Below are positions 33,033-41,568 of a DNA stretch of 64,000 nucleotides, piece after piece. How positions within the stretch are numbered: the first letter of the stretch is position 1; each line of letters opens with the position of its first letter. A model generated the notes under the pieces. It did no database searches, was not told where the DNA came from, and saw nothing but the letters and a program-made list of their open reading frames with translations. Position numbers and translations under genes: made by a program. This DNA comes from RYN-133 sp963785425 (GTDB lineage Bacteria > Actinomycetota > Actinomycetes > Mycobacteriales > Jatrophihabitantaceae). The stretch is from the NCBI GenBank assembly GCA_963785425.1, contig CAWAVG010000002.1, forward strand, positions 558,001-622,000, written 5' to 3'.

Positions 33033-35591
33033 AATCGCCTTGATGACGTGCAGCGGGCCGGTCAGGCGCGGGCGCCGGATCCATTCGACGAAGTCGTCGG
33101 CCGGCATCGGGCGGGCGATCGCGTAGCCCTGCACCACATCGCAGCCGAGCTCGGCGAGTTGGTCGACGATCTCGTCGGTCTCGGCTCCCTCGGCGACAAC
33201 GCGCAGGTCCAGAGCCGAGCACAGCGACGCGACCCCGGCGATCAGGGCCCGGCTTGCCTGCGAGGTGTCGGTGAGGCCGAGCACGAACGACCGGTCGATC
33301 TTGACCTCCTGCACCGACAGGCGCTGCAGGTACGACAGGCTCGAGTACCCGGTGCCGAAGTCGTCGAGCGAGATTCCGACGCCCGACGCCGCCAGTTCCA
33401 ACAGCACCTTCTGCTGGTGCTCGCTCACCAGGCTGCTCTCGGTGATCTCGATGATGAGGCTGGACGGGGGCAGGCCCACCCTGCGTAGCGCCGATGCGAC
33501 CTGCCGGGGCAGGTCCAGGTTGGCGGCGTTGCGCGCCGAGAGGTTCACCGAGACGCTGATCGGCACGGCGCGGTCGTGCCAACGGCGGCACTCGCGCAAC
33601 GCAGCGTCCAGCACGATGGGCATCAGCTCGTCGATCAGGCCGCTGGTCTCGAGCAGCGGGATGAACCGATCCGGCATGACGACGCCGAGCGTGGGATGGT
33701 GCCAGCGGGCAAGCGCTTCGGCGCTGACGACCTGGCGGGTCCGCAGGTCGACCTGCGGCTGGAACAGCAGACGGAACTGCTCCTGCTGTTCGCGCAGCGC
33801 GGTGCGCAGTTCGGCGAGCAGCGCGAGGTTCTCGACGCGGCCGCGGTCCATATCGGGGTGGTAGACGGCGACCTTCGGCTCGCCCGCACTCCCGCCGGCC
33901 TTCGCCGCGTACATCGCGGTGTCGGCGCGGCGCAGCAGGTCGGTGCTCGACACGGCTCCGCGGTCGGCGAACGCGACGCCGATGCTCGCCTCCGCGCTGA
34001 CCTGCGCGTCCTCGACGCTCACCGGACGCGAGAGCGCCAGGGCGACCCGGTCCGCGACGCCTCGCGCGGCTGCCTCGTCGTCGCCGAACCCGGGCAGGTG
34101 CACCGCGAACTCGTCGCCGCCGAAGCGCGCCACCGTCGCGCCGGGCGGCACCGCCTTGCGCAGCCGTTCGGCCACGACGCAGAGCAGGCAGTCACCGGCG
34201 GCATGGCCGAGGGCGTCGTTGACCTCCTTGAACCGGTCGAGGTCGAGCAGCAGCACCGCGGCGCCGTGCGGGTCGTCGGCGTGCTGCGCGATCCCGCGCG
34301 CGAGCTGGGCGCGGTTCGGCAGGCCGGTGAGGGCGTCGTGGTTGGCGTCGTAGGCGAGCCGCTCGACCATCTGCGCGCTACGCGTGGCAACGGCGAGGTG
34401 CCCGGTGAGCGTCTGGAGCAGCGCTAGGTCGTCGGCGGTGAAGGTCGCGGTGTCGCCGAGGCGGTCGACGACGGTGACGATGCCGACGATGCCGCTACCG
34501 GCGGGGAAGCCGACGAGCATGGCGTCGCGGTGGCCGTGTCGCGCGAGCCAGTCGACGACGGCGGGATCGCGGTCGGTGCGCGCCGCGAGAAGCGGCTGGT
34601 GCTGCGTGAGGGCGCGCAACATCGCCCAGTCGCTGGTTTGCCCGGCGTCGTTGTGCACGGCGAACCCACCGTCGTCGGCGACGAACCGGGTCAGGGTGCG
34701 GGGCAGCGCGCCGGCATCGGCCGGCGACTCGGCGACGGACATCTCGACCCGGGCGGCCCGCAGCAGCCCGCGGATGCGTTCCAGCAGCTGCTGCGCCGCG
34801 CCGGCGGCGCTCTCGGCGCCGGGCTTGCCGGTGACGAACTCATGGACGAGTTCGAGCGCGGCGTGGCGGCGGCGGGTCTGCAGGTAGCCGCGGTAGAGCA
34901 TCGCCGCGGTCGCGGCGGTGATGACGACGATCAGGGCACCGGCCGCGCCCTGATCGGCGATCATCAACCCACCTGTCGCCACAGCGACGCTGACGGTGGT
35001 CATCACCAACGACGGCACGAGCACGCCGACGGCGTCACGCAGTGAGACCGGGCCGTTGTGGATGCGGATCATCGCCAGCACGAGCGTGCTGACGAGTTGA
35101 TCGGCCACGACGACCACTCCCAGAAGGATGGCTACCGTGGCGAGGTCCAGCACGGCGTGGCGGGGGGCGAGCCAGCGCACGAGTGCGGTCACGAGCGCGG
35201 CCTCGCATGCGAACGAGGCGACGTTGTAGAACCATTTCGCCGGCGCCATTCGCGAGTGCGCCAGGGCGAGGCCGGCCCCGAACACGCGGGCGAGCACGAC
35301 GATCGGCACGGGCGTGAGCAGAGCGCCCAGCACCAGAGCCGGGCCGCCGAGCGTGATCGTGTGCGCCTGGCGCCGGAACTCGATCACCATCGGCAGCCGC
35401 TCGCCGAGACCGAACAACGTCGCGAGCCCCACGAACATCGCCCAGGTGGGCACGTCCGATCCGAGCACCGCGGTGGCGTCGGCGTCCAAGCCGGTCACGA
35501 CCGCCGCTGCAGCCGCCAGCGCGACGGTCAGGGCGAGCGTGAGCCACTGCGCGCGGGTGCGCGGGACGAGTGCCGACGGGTCAATGGTCAT
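33024..35591 (-). CDS. Membrane GGDEF/EAL protein (cyclic-di-GMP turnover)
   Basis: 855 residues. About residues 15-235 hold seven or so hydrophobic helices; residues about 245-400 look like a GAF sensor domain. The diguanylate cyclase domain follows with the intact motif RFGGDEFAVHL and NRAQLARGIAQH before it. The phosphodiesterase domain begins AEALARWHHPTLG and keeps DDFGTGYSSLSYL, KIDRSFV and VAEGAET, so both activities may be present. An I-site (RxxD upstream of GGDEF) is not obvious. The final residues are followed by the 11-base repeat array. It likely adjusts cyclic-di-GMP in response to a signal sensed by the membrane/GAF part. Confidence 0.93.
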   Translation of the reverse strand: MTIDPSALVPRTRAQWLTLALTVALAAAAAVVTGLDADATAVLGSDVPTWAMFVGLATLFGLGERLPMVIEFRRQAHTITLGGPALVLGALLTPVPIVVLARVFGAGLALAHSRMAPAKWFYNVASFACEAALVTALVRWLAPRHAVLDLATVAILLGVVVVADQLVSTLVLAMIRIHNGPVSLRDAVGVLVPSLVMTTVSVAVATGGLMIADQGAAGALIVVITAATAAMLYRGYLQTRRRHAALELVHEFVTGKPGAESAAGAAQQLLERIRGLLRAARVEMSVAESPADAGALPRTLTRFVADDGGFAVHNDAGQTSDWAMLRALTQHQPLLAARTDRDPAVVDWLARHGHRDAMLVGFPAGSGIVGIVTVVDRLGDTATFTADDLALLQTLTGHLAVATRSAQMVERLAYDANHDALTGLPNRAQLARGIAQHADDPHGAAVLLLDLDRFKEVNDALGHAAGDCLLCVVAERLRKAVPPGATVARFGGDEFAVHLPGFGDDEAAARGVADRVALALSRPVSVEDAQVSAEASIGVAFADRGAVSSTDLLRRADTAMYAAKAGGSAGEPKVAVYHPDMDRGRVENLALLAELRTALREQQEQFRLLFQPQVDLRTRQVVSAEALARWHHPTLGVVMPDRFIPLLETSGLIDELMPIVLDAALRECRRWHDRAVPISVSVNLSARNAANLDLPRQVASALRRVGLPPSSLIIEITESSLVSEHQQKVLLELAASGVGISLDDFGTGYSSLSYLQRLSVQEVKIDRSFVLGLTDTSQASRALIAGVASLCSALDLRVVAEGAETDEIVDQLAELGCDVVQGYAIARPMPADDFVEWIRRPRLTGPLHVIKAIPS

Positions 35592-35626
35592 GTCAGGGTC
35601 CGGATCAGTCCACGACGGCTGCTACG

Positions 35627-37387
35627 TCAGTTCCAGTCGTCGGCGGACCACGCGGAGCCGTCCCAGCGGGAGGTGTCCCACCGAGCGGTGTCCCAGCGTG
35701 AGGTGTCCCAGCGCGACGTGTCCCAGCGGGAGGTGTCCCAGCGCGCGCCGTCCCAGCGCGAGGTGTCCCACCGCGCCGTGTCCCAGCGCGAGGTGTCCCA
35801 GCCACCTGTACTCGCCCAGCTCGATCCGGTCCACGTGGCGCCGTTCCACCGGCCGCCGTCCCACGCGGTCGCGCTGGACGAGGCCGCCCACCATTTCGCC
35901 GGATCCCACGGCATGCCCTGCACGTCGATCTCGCCGGACAGCACGGCTCCGTTGGGGTCGATCAGGTCGCTGCCGGCACGGGCGGCCTCGATGGAGCCGT
36001 GGCCGTCGGAGGTCGGGAAGGTCTGCGTGTAGGCCGAGGCCGGGAAGGCCCTGCTCAGCAGCTTGGAGCTCATCAACTTGGCCATGACGAGCGCGGCAGC
36101 GACGTTGAGCTGCCCCGCGCCCGCGGTGAGCGGCGTGCTGCTCATGACCGGCGTCGCGGTCTGCGTCAGCAGGTACTTGACCTGGTCCGGGGTGAGGTCG
36201 GGGTGGGCCTGCAGCAGCAACGCCACCGCGCCCGAGGTGACCGCGGCGGCCTGGCTCGTGCCGCTGCCGCGGAACAACCGGCCGGACGTGTCGCCGGTGA
36301 CCATGCCCTGCGGGAAGGTGCGGTCGACGTACGAGCCCGGGTCGCGCAGCGAGACCAGTGAGCGGCCCGGCGCCACCAGATCGACGTGGCGGGCGGCGTT
36401 GCCCGAGCTGCTGAACGACGCCACGTTCGGGTACGCCCAGCCCACAGCGGAGTCGTTCCCGTCGGACGCGCCGACTGCGAGGACGTAGGGATCCATCGCG
36501 GGATCGGTCAGCCGTCCGGCCGACTGGCCCTCGTTGCCGCCCGACACGACCACGACGATGCCGTGTTTCCAGGCGTTTTCGACCGCGGCGGCGAGCGGGT
36601 CGGCCTGGTACGGCTGCACGGAGTCGGTGCCGTAGGCGAGGTTGACGACCCGGATCGGGGTGCCGTCGGCCGTCACGGGGTGCTGGACGACCCAGTCGAG
36701 GCCGGCGATGACCTGGCTGACGTCGGCGCTGCCGTCGGTGGTCGCGAGCTTGAACGACTCGAGCTCGGCGTCCGGCGCGACCCCGAGCTGGACCGAGGGG
36801 TCGAGCTGCAGGATCCCGGAACGGGTGAGCGTGGCCGGGTCGTGCGCGGCGATGATGCCGGCCATGAACGTGCCGTGGCCGTTGGTGTCGTGGTCGACGA
36901 GGTCGGGGTTGTTCGACTCGATCGAGAGGTCCGGACCGTAGGTCAGCTTGTGAGCCGCGTCGAGTCCGGCGATGTCGGCCGTCCCGGTGTCGAGCAGGGC
37001 CACGCCGACGCCCTGGCCGGTGATCTGCCGGCCGGCAGCGTCGCGGGCGAGCCAGACCGCGCGAGCGCCGATCGCGTTCTCGACCGTGTAGAGCGAGCCG
37101 GGATCCTGGGCGGCCCGGTAGCCGCGGTTGCCGGTGAGCGCGGCCGCGTTGGCGAGCGTGTCGCCCCAGAGCGTGCCGACGGGGCCGCTGCGCGCCGATG
37201 CCGAGGTCGCCGGGGCAGCGGTCGCGGCGGTCGTGTCCGCGGTCGTGGCTGCAGTCGCTGCCGGAGCGCTCAGCAGCGCGACCGCCGTACTCGCCACGAG
37301 GCCGAGCGCCAGGGCCCGACCGGTCGCCGGGCGACCGCGCCTCGCGCGCGAGTCGCCGGCCGGACGGTGCAGACGATCGTCGGTCAT
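35627..37387 (-). CDS. Secreted subtilisin-like serine protease (S8) with Trp-Asp repeat tail
   Basis: From the ATG at 37385-37387 the 586-residue protein has a signal peptide (basic start, helix ALALGLVASTAVALLSAPAA, cleavage near ATAA). The catalytic triad is clear: Asp in ALLDTGTAD, His in NGHGTFMAGIIA and Ser in GSGTSQAAAV, with the oxyanion Asn in VVSGGNEG. After the peptidase domain, residues about 530-579 are ten pentapeptides of type WDTSR/WDTAR/WDGAR. No LPxTG or membrane anchor follows. Such Trp repeats are known on some actinobacterial and Chloroflexi S8 proteases, function unknown. It is divergent from hisD. Confidence 0.92.
   Translation of the reverse strand: MTDDRLHRPAGDSRARRGRPATGRALALGLVASTAVALLSAPAATAATTADTTAATAAPATSASARSGPVGTLWGDTLANAAALTGNRGYRAAQDPGSLYTVENAIGARAVWLARDAAGRQITGQGVGVALLDTGTADIAGLDAAHKLTYGPDLSIESNNPDLVDHDTNGHGTFMAGIIAAHDPATLTRSGILQLDPSVQLGVAPDAELESFKLATTDGSADVSQVIAGLDWVVQHPVTADGTPIRVVNLAYGTDSVQPYQADPLAAAVENAWKHGIVVVVSGGNEGQSAGRLTDPAMDPYVLAVGASDGNDSAVGWAYPNVASFSSSGNAARHVDLVAPGRSLVSLRDPGSYVDRTFPQGMVTGDTSGRLFRGSGTSQAAAVTSGAVALLLQAHPDLTPDQVKYLLTQTATPVMSSTPLTAGAGQLNVAAALVMAKLMSSKLLSRAFPASAYTQTFPTSDGHGSIEAARAGSDLIDPNGAVLSGEIDVQGMPWDPAKWWAASSSATAWDGGRWNGATWTGSSWASTGGWDTSRWDTARWDTSRWDGARWDTSRWDTSRWDTSRWDTARWDTSRWDGSAWSADDWN
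35651..35800 (-). repeat. 15-base tandem repeats encoding the WDTSR tail
   Basis: Ten tandem 15-base units on the minus strand, consensus TGGGACACCTCGCGC, with variants at the fourth and fifth codons. The period is five codons and the reading frame is kept throughout, so the array can expand or shrink without breaking the protein. Confidence 0.9.
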
Positions 37388-37490
37388 GCGAGTGCTCCTG
37401 CGGGGTAGGAAGACCCGGGGCTTCAGCGAACTCCGGAGGCGGAGGTTGGTCATGCCTCCGAAACCCTCATCGGCAGGTTCGGCCGATCCG

Positions 37491-37502
37491 TAAACTAAAT
37501 CC
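37491..37502 (+). promoter_or_regulatory. hisD -10 element, leaderless start
   Basis: TAAACT at 37491-37496 (TANNNT form) is followed by six bases and then the GTG of hisD at 37503. The surrounding run TAAACTAAAT is AT-rich in a GC-rich setting. There is no ribosome site, so the his message probably begins at or near the GTG. Confidence 0.6.
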
Positions 37503-38798
37503 GTGATCCGTCGTCTCGATCTGCGTTCGGCCACCCCGGCAGACCTGCGCCGGGTGCTGCCGCGGGCCGAGGTCGACGTGCAGGCGGCGCTCGCCGCGGT
37601 GAGCCCGCTCGTCGCCGACGTCGCGGCCCGCGGCTACCCGGCGGTGCGCGAGGCGACTCTGCGTTTCGACGGTGTGGACGTGGCGACGCCCGCGGTTCCG
37701 GCCGCCGCGCTGGCCGACGCCCTGTCCCGGCTCGACCCGGCCGTCCGGGCCGCGCTCGAGGAGTCGATCCGCCGGGCCCGCATCGTCCACGAGGCGCAGC
37801 GGCGCGAGCGCGTCGACGTCGAGGTCGTACCCGGCGGCACGGTCACCGAACGCTGGATCCCGGTCGCCCGGGTGGGCCTGTACGTCCCGGGTGGGCTCGC
37901 GGTCTACCCGTCCAGCGTCGTGATGAACGTCGTTCCGGCGCAGGTGGCCGGGGTCGGTTCGATCGCCGTGTTCAGCCCGGCGCAGAAGGAGTTCGACGGG
38001 CTACCGCACCCCACCATCCTGGCGGCGTGCGCGCTGCTCGGTGTCGGTGAGGTCTACGCGGTCGGCGGCGCGCAGGCCGTCGCGCTCGCCGCGTACGGTG
38101 ATGCCGACCTCGACATCGCGCCGGTCGACGTGGTCACCGGCCCCGGGAACATCTACGTCGCCGCGGCCAAGCGCCTCGTCCGGGGCGTCGTGGGCATCGA
38201 CTCCGAGGCCGGCCCGACCGAGATCGCGATCCTGGCCGACGACACCGCCGAGCCGGTGCACGTCGCCGCCGACCTGATCAGCCAGGCCGAGCACGACACG
38301 ATGGCCGCCTCGGTGCTGGTGACCGACTCGCCCGCGCTGATCGAGGCCGTCGAGGCCGAGGTCGAGCGGCAGGTCGAGCTGACCAAGCATGTCGAGCGGG
38401 TGAGCGCGGCGCTGTCCGGCGCGCAGTCGGCATTGTGCCTGGTGCGGGATCTCGAGCAGGGCCTGTCTGTCGTCGACGCCTACGCCGCCGAGCACCTCGA
38501 GGTGATCACCGCCGACGCGCGTGGCTGGGCCGAGCGCGTCACCAATGCCGGCTGCATCTTCGTCGGCCCGCACGCACCGGTGTCGCTCGGCGACTACTGC
38601 GCCGGGTCGAACCACGTGCTGCCGACCGGGGGCACCGGCCGGCACTCGTCCGGGCTGTCGGTGCAGTCGTTCCTCAAGGGCGTGCACCTCGTCGAGTACG
38701 ACGCCGCGGCGCTGGCCGACGTCGCGCCGCACGTGCTCGCGCTCTCGGCGGCCGAAGACCTGCCGGCGCACGGCGCAGCCGTCAGCGCGCGGTTGTGA
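37503..38798 (+). CDS. hisD: Histidinol dehydrogenase
   Basis: HisD oxidises L-histidinol to histidine in two NAD-dependent steps. The 431-residue protein has YVPGGLAVYPSSVVMNVVPA, VTGPGNIYVAAAKRLV, DSEAGPTEI, the zinc and catalytic region LISQAEHDTMAASVLVT, and AAEHLEV. The C-terminal GDYCAGSNHVLPTGGTGRH carries the signature around the second active-site histidine. It is the first gene of the his operon and is probably translated from a leaderless message. The stop overlaps the hisC start. Confidence 0.97.
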   Translation: MIRRLDLRSATPADLRRVLPRAEVDVQAALAAVSPLVADVAARGYPAVREATLRFDGVDVATPAVPAAALADALSRLDPAVRAALEESIRRARIVHEAQRRERVDVEVVPGGTVTERWIPVARVGLYVPGGLAVYPSSVVMNVVPAQVAGVGSIAVFSPAQKEFDGLPHPTILAACALLGVGEVYAVGGAQAVALAAYGDADLDIAPVDVVTGPGNIYVAAAKRLVRGVVGIDSEAGPTEIAILADDTAEPVHVAADLISQAEHDTMAASVLVTDSPALIEAVEAEVERQVELTKHVERVSAALSGAQSALCLVRDLEQGLSVVDAYAAEHLEVITADARGWAERVTNAGCIFVGPHAPVSLGDYCAGSNHVLPTGGTGRHSSGLSVQSFLKGVHLVEYDAAALADVAPHVLALSAAEDLPAHGAAVSARL

Positions 38799-39943
38799 GC
38801 GTGACTCGGCCGAGCGAATCCCGGGGTCCCCGCGGAGTTGACGAGCGAGGCGAGGGACCTTCGTGGGGTGGCCTGCCGATCCGGGACGAGTTGCGCGGCG
38901 AACAGCCTTACGGCGCCCCGCAGCTCGACGTCGCGGTGCAGCTGAACGTGAACGAGAACCCGTACCCGCCCGGCGACCAGGTGGTCGCGGCCATGGCGGC
39001 CGCAGTCGCCGACGCCGCGCGGTCGCTCAACCGGTACCCCGACCGCGACGCCGTGGCGCTGCGCGCCGACCTCGCGTCCTATCTGAACGCCGACGGCGCG
39101 TCCGGCATCAGCGCGGCGAACGTGTGGGCCGCCAACGGCTCCAACGAGGTCATGCTGCACCTGCTGCAGGCGTTCGCCGGGCCGGACCGCACCGTGGTGT
39201 CGTTCGCGCCGACCTACTCGATGTATCCCGAGTACGCGCGCGACACGCATTCGGCCTGGGTCGTCGGGCGCCGGGCCACCGACTTCACGATCGACGTCGC
39301 GGCCGCCCGCGAGGTGATCGAGGCGCACCGGCCGTCGGTCGTGCTGTTGGCCTCGCCGAACAACCCGACCGGCACGGCGCTGCCGCTGGCCGACGTCGAG
39401 GCGGTGCTCGAGGTGGCCCCGGGGATGGTCGTTGTCGACGAGGCTTACGCCGAGTTCCGCCGGGCGGCCACGCCGAGCGCGCTGTCGCTGCTGCCGCGCT
39501 ACCCACGCCTGGCGGTGACGCGCACCATGTCGAAGGCGTTCGCGCTGGCCGGGGGCCGGCTCGGCTACCTCGCGGCGGCGCCTGCGGTGGTCGACGCGCT
39601 GCGCATCGTGCGGCTGCCCTACCACCTTTCGACGGTCTCCCAGGCCGTCGCGCGGGTTGCGCTGGCGCACGCGGGCACGCTGCTGGCGGCGGTGGACGAG
39701 CTGCGTGCCGAGCGCGACCGCACGGTTGAGTGGCTGCGCTCGATCGGGCTGCAGGCTGCCGACTCGGATGCGAACTTCGTCCTGTTCGGCAGGTTTGCCG
39801 ACCGGCACGCCGTCTGGCAGGGCCTGCTCGACCGCGGCGTGCTCATCCGGGAAACTGGACCCGACGGCTGGCTGCGGGTCTCGATCGGGACGCCCGCGGA
39901 GATGGCAGCCTTCCGAACCGCACTGCAGGAGGTCTGCTCATGA
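38795..39943 (+). CDS. hisC: Histidinol-phosphate aminotransferase
   Basis: HisC transfers an amino group to imidazole acetol phosphate. The GTG at 38795 overlaps hisD by four bases (a second GTG lies at 38801), giving 382 residues of a class I/II aminotransferase. The N-terminal substrate region LNVNENPYPP, LLASPNNPTGTALPL, VVDEAYAEF and the PLP lysine in TRTMSKAFALAGGRLGY are intact. The stop overlaps hisB. Confidence 0.96.
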   Translation: MSVTRPSESRGPRGVDERGEGPSWGGLPIRDELRGEQPYGAPQLDVAVQLNVNENPYPPGDQVVAAMAAAVADAARSLNRYPDRDAVALRADLASYLNADGASGISAANVWAANGSNEVMLHLLQAFAGPDRTVVSFAPTYSMYPEYARDTHSAWVVGRRATDFTIDVAAAREVIEAHRPSVVLLASPNNPTGTALPLADVEAVLEVAPGMVVVDEAYAEFRRAATPSALSLLPRYPRLAVTRTMSKAFALAGGRLGYLAAAPAVVDALRIVRLPYHLSTVSQAVARVALAHAGTLLAAVDELRAERDRTVEWLRSIGLQAADSDANFVLFGRFADRHAVWQGLLDRGVLIRETGPDGWLRVSIGTPAEMAAFRTALQEVCS

Positions 39944-40533
39944 CGCGCACGGGGCGTATCGAGCGCGCGACGCGCGAGACCAAGGTGCTCGTCACGATCG
40001 ACCTCGACGGTCACGGCCACACCGACGTGGCGACCGGCGTCGGGTTCTACGACCACATGCTCTCCTCCTTCGGCAAGCACGCGCTGTTCGACCTCACCGT
40101 CCAGGTCGAGGGCGACCTGCACATCGACGCGCACCACACCGTCGAGGACACCGCCATCGCGCTGGGACAGGCGTTCGCGCAGGCCGCCGGCGACAAGGCC
40201 GGCACGCGCCGGTTCGGCGACGCCATGATCCCGATGGACGAGTGCCTGGTGCAGGCGGCGGTCGATCTGTCCGGCCGTCCGTACCTGGTGCACCGCGAGC
40301 CGGACGGTGCGCCGCCCATGATCGGGCCCGACTACGCGACGACGCTCACCCGGCACGTGTTCGAGTCGTTCACCCATCACGCCGCACTGGCGCTGCACCT
40401 CATCGTGCATTCCGGACGCGACTGGCACCACGTGACCGAGGCGCAGTACAAGGCGGTCGCGCGTGCGTTGCGCGCCGCGGTCGAGCTCGATCCGCGCGTC
40501 GACGGTGTGCCGTCCACGAAGGGTGCACTATAA
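39940..40533 (+). CDS. hisB: Imidazoleglycerol-phosphate dehydratase
   Basis: HisB dehydrates imidazoleglycerol phosphate. From ATG 39940 (overlapping hisC) it is 197 residues, the monofunctional type with no N-terminal phosphatase. The metal-binding motifs VGFYDHMLSSFGKHA, DAHHTVEDTAIALG and FESFTHHAALALHL are present. The stop codon reads TAA, of which TA-A overlaps the apparent AUA start of hisH. Confidence 0.97.
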   Translation: MTRTGRIERATRETKVLVTIDLDGHGHTDVATGVGFYDHMLSSFGKHALFDLTVQVEGDLHIDAHHTVEDTAIALGQAFAQAAGDKAGTRRFGDAMIPMDECLVQAAVDLSGRPYLVHREPDGAPPMIGPDYATTLTRHVFESFTHHAALALHLIVHSGRDWHHVTEAQYKAVARALRAAVELDPRVDGVPSTKGAL

Positions 40534-41132
40534 AGCGCGTCGTCGTCCTCGACTACGGATCGGGCAATCTCCGCTCTGCGCAGCGTGCCCTCGAACGGGT
40601 CGGGGCCGACGTCACCGTGACCTCGTCCGCTGCCGCGGCACTGGCCGCCGACGGCCTTGTGGTGCCGGGAGTCGGTGCGTTCGCAGCGTGCATGGCGGGG
40701 CTGGCGGCGATCGACGGCGCGGCCACGATCGCCGCGCGACTGGCTGCGATGCGTCCGCTGCTCGGCATCTGCGTCGGCATGCAGGTGCTGTTCGAGGCCG
40801 GGGTCGAGCACGGTGTCGAGACGGCCGGACTCGGTGTGCTGCCCGGCCGTGTCGAGGGACTGCAGGCGCCCGTCCTGCCCCACATGGGGTGGAACACGGT
40901 CGAGATGTGCGCCGGCTCGAAGCTGTTCGCCGGCCTCGACGCCGACACGCGGTTCTACTTCGTGCACTCCTACGCCGCCGGTCACACGTCCGGGCTGGTG
41001 TCGTACGCGTCGTACGGATCGCGCTTCGCCGCCGCGGTCGAGGACGGGCTGGTGTCGGCGACGCAGTTCCATCCGGAGAAGTCCGGCGACGCCGGCGCGA
41101 CCCTGCTCGAGAACTGGCTGGCCACCCTGTGA
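40530..41132 (+). CDS. hisH: Imidazole glycerol phosphate synthase glutaminase subunit
   Basis: HisH makes ammonia from glutamine for HisF. The frame begins with KRVVVLDYGSGNLRSAQRAL, the normal HisH start, so the protein should begin at 40530. That codon is ATA; there is no ATG, GTG or TTG nearby in frame. Catalytic Cys is in LLGICVGMQVLFE, and His and Glu are in TQFHPEKSGDAG. If base 40532 were G, the sequence would read ATG for hisH and TGA for hisB. So either a rare AUA start is used or one base is changed or misread. Length is 200 residues, normal for the family. Confidence 0.9.
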   Translation: MKRVVVLDYGSGNLRSAQRALERVGADVTVTSSAAAALAADGLVVPGVGAFAACMAGLAAIDGAATIAARLAAMRPLLGICVGMQVLFEAGVEHGVETAGLGVLPGRVEGLQAPVLPHMGWNTVEMCAGSKLFAGLDADTRFYFVHSYAAGHTSGLVSYASYGSRFAAAVEDGLVSATQFHPEKSGDAGATLLENWLATL

Positions 41133-41150
41133 CGCTCCTTCCACCTCCGG

Positions 41151-41214
41151 CAGTGGTCAGTTCGGCCCACAGTGGTCAGTTACAACTGACCACTGTGGCC
41201 GAAACTGACCACTG
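41151..41214. terminator. Long, nearly perfect hairpin after hisH
   Basis: A 64-base palindrome. The inner 15-base arms (41167-41181 and 41184-41198) pair perfectly around two bases, and the pairing continues to the outer arms CAGTGGTCAG at 41151-41160 and CTGACCACTG at 41205-41214 with only a single-base bulge on each side. It contains four copies of the AGTGGTCAGTT-type core also seen at 13354-13419. It sits within the his operon, after hisH and before a small ORF, so it may end or attenuate transcription there. Confidence 0.65.
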
Positions 41215-41232
41215 TCGGGACGGGAGTGGGAC

Positions 41233-41568
41233 GTGAGCAAGGAGCGCGCGCGGGCGAGGGCGGTGCGGGAGGCCGCGGCGACGCAGCGCGCGGCCGCCGA
41301 GCGCGAGCGGCGCGAGAAGGACGCCGCCCGGGAGCGCCGCCGCGAGCGGCGCGATCTGGTCTGGCGACGCAACCGGCTGTGGCGCCACGGCTCCGGCTAT
41401 CGCCGGCGCAAGGAGTCGATCGCCGCGCTGCTCACGCTCGACCTCGTGGTGCTGCTGCTCGCTTACCTGTTCACGAGTTCGCTGTCGGCGGTGCTGCTCG
41501 TGCTGCTCGTGCTGATCGTCGCGACTCCCGCGCTGGCGATGCTGACATTCGATCGGAGCAAACGGTGA
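41233..41568 (+). CDS. Small membrane protein of unknown function in the his operon
   Basis: A 111-residue protein from GTG 41233 (GGGAGTGGGAC upstream). The first 65 residues are strongly basic (Arg-rich, ARERRRERRDLVWRRNRLWR) and probably cytoplasmic; two hydrophobic helices follow at about residues 66-82 and 84-103. The family is not recognised. The stop overlaps the priA GTG, so it is translationally linked to hisA although there is no sign of a role in histidine synthesis. Confidence 0.7.
   Translation: MSKERARARAVREAAATQRAAAERERREKDAARERRRERRDLVWRRNRLWRHGSGYRRRKESIAALLTLDLVVLLLAYLFTSSLSAVLLVLLVLIVATPALAMLTFDRSKR

Noticed and set aside
35651..35800. CRISPR-like array
   Set aside because: Repeats are contiguous 15-base coding units without spacers, in frame with the S8 protease.
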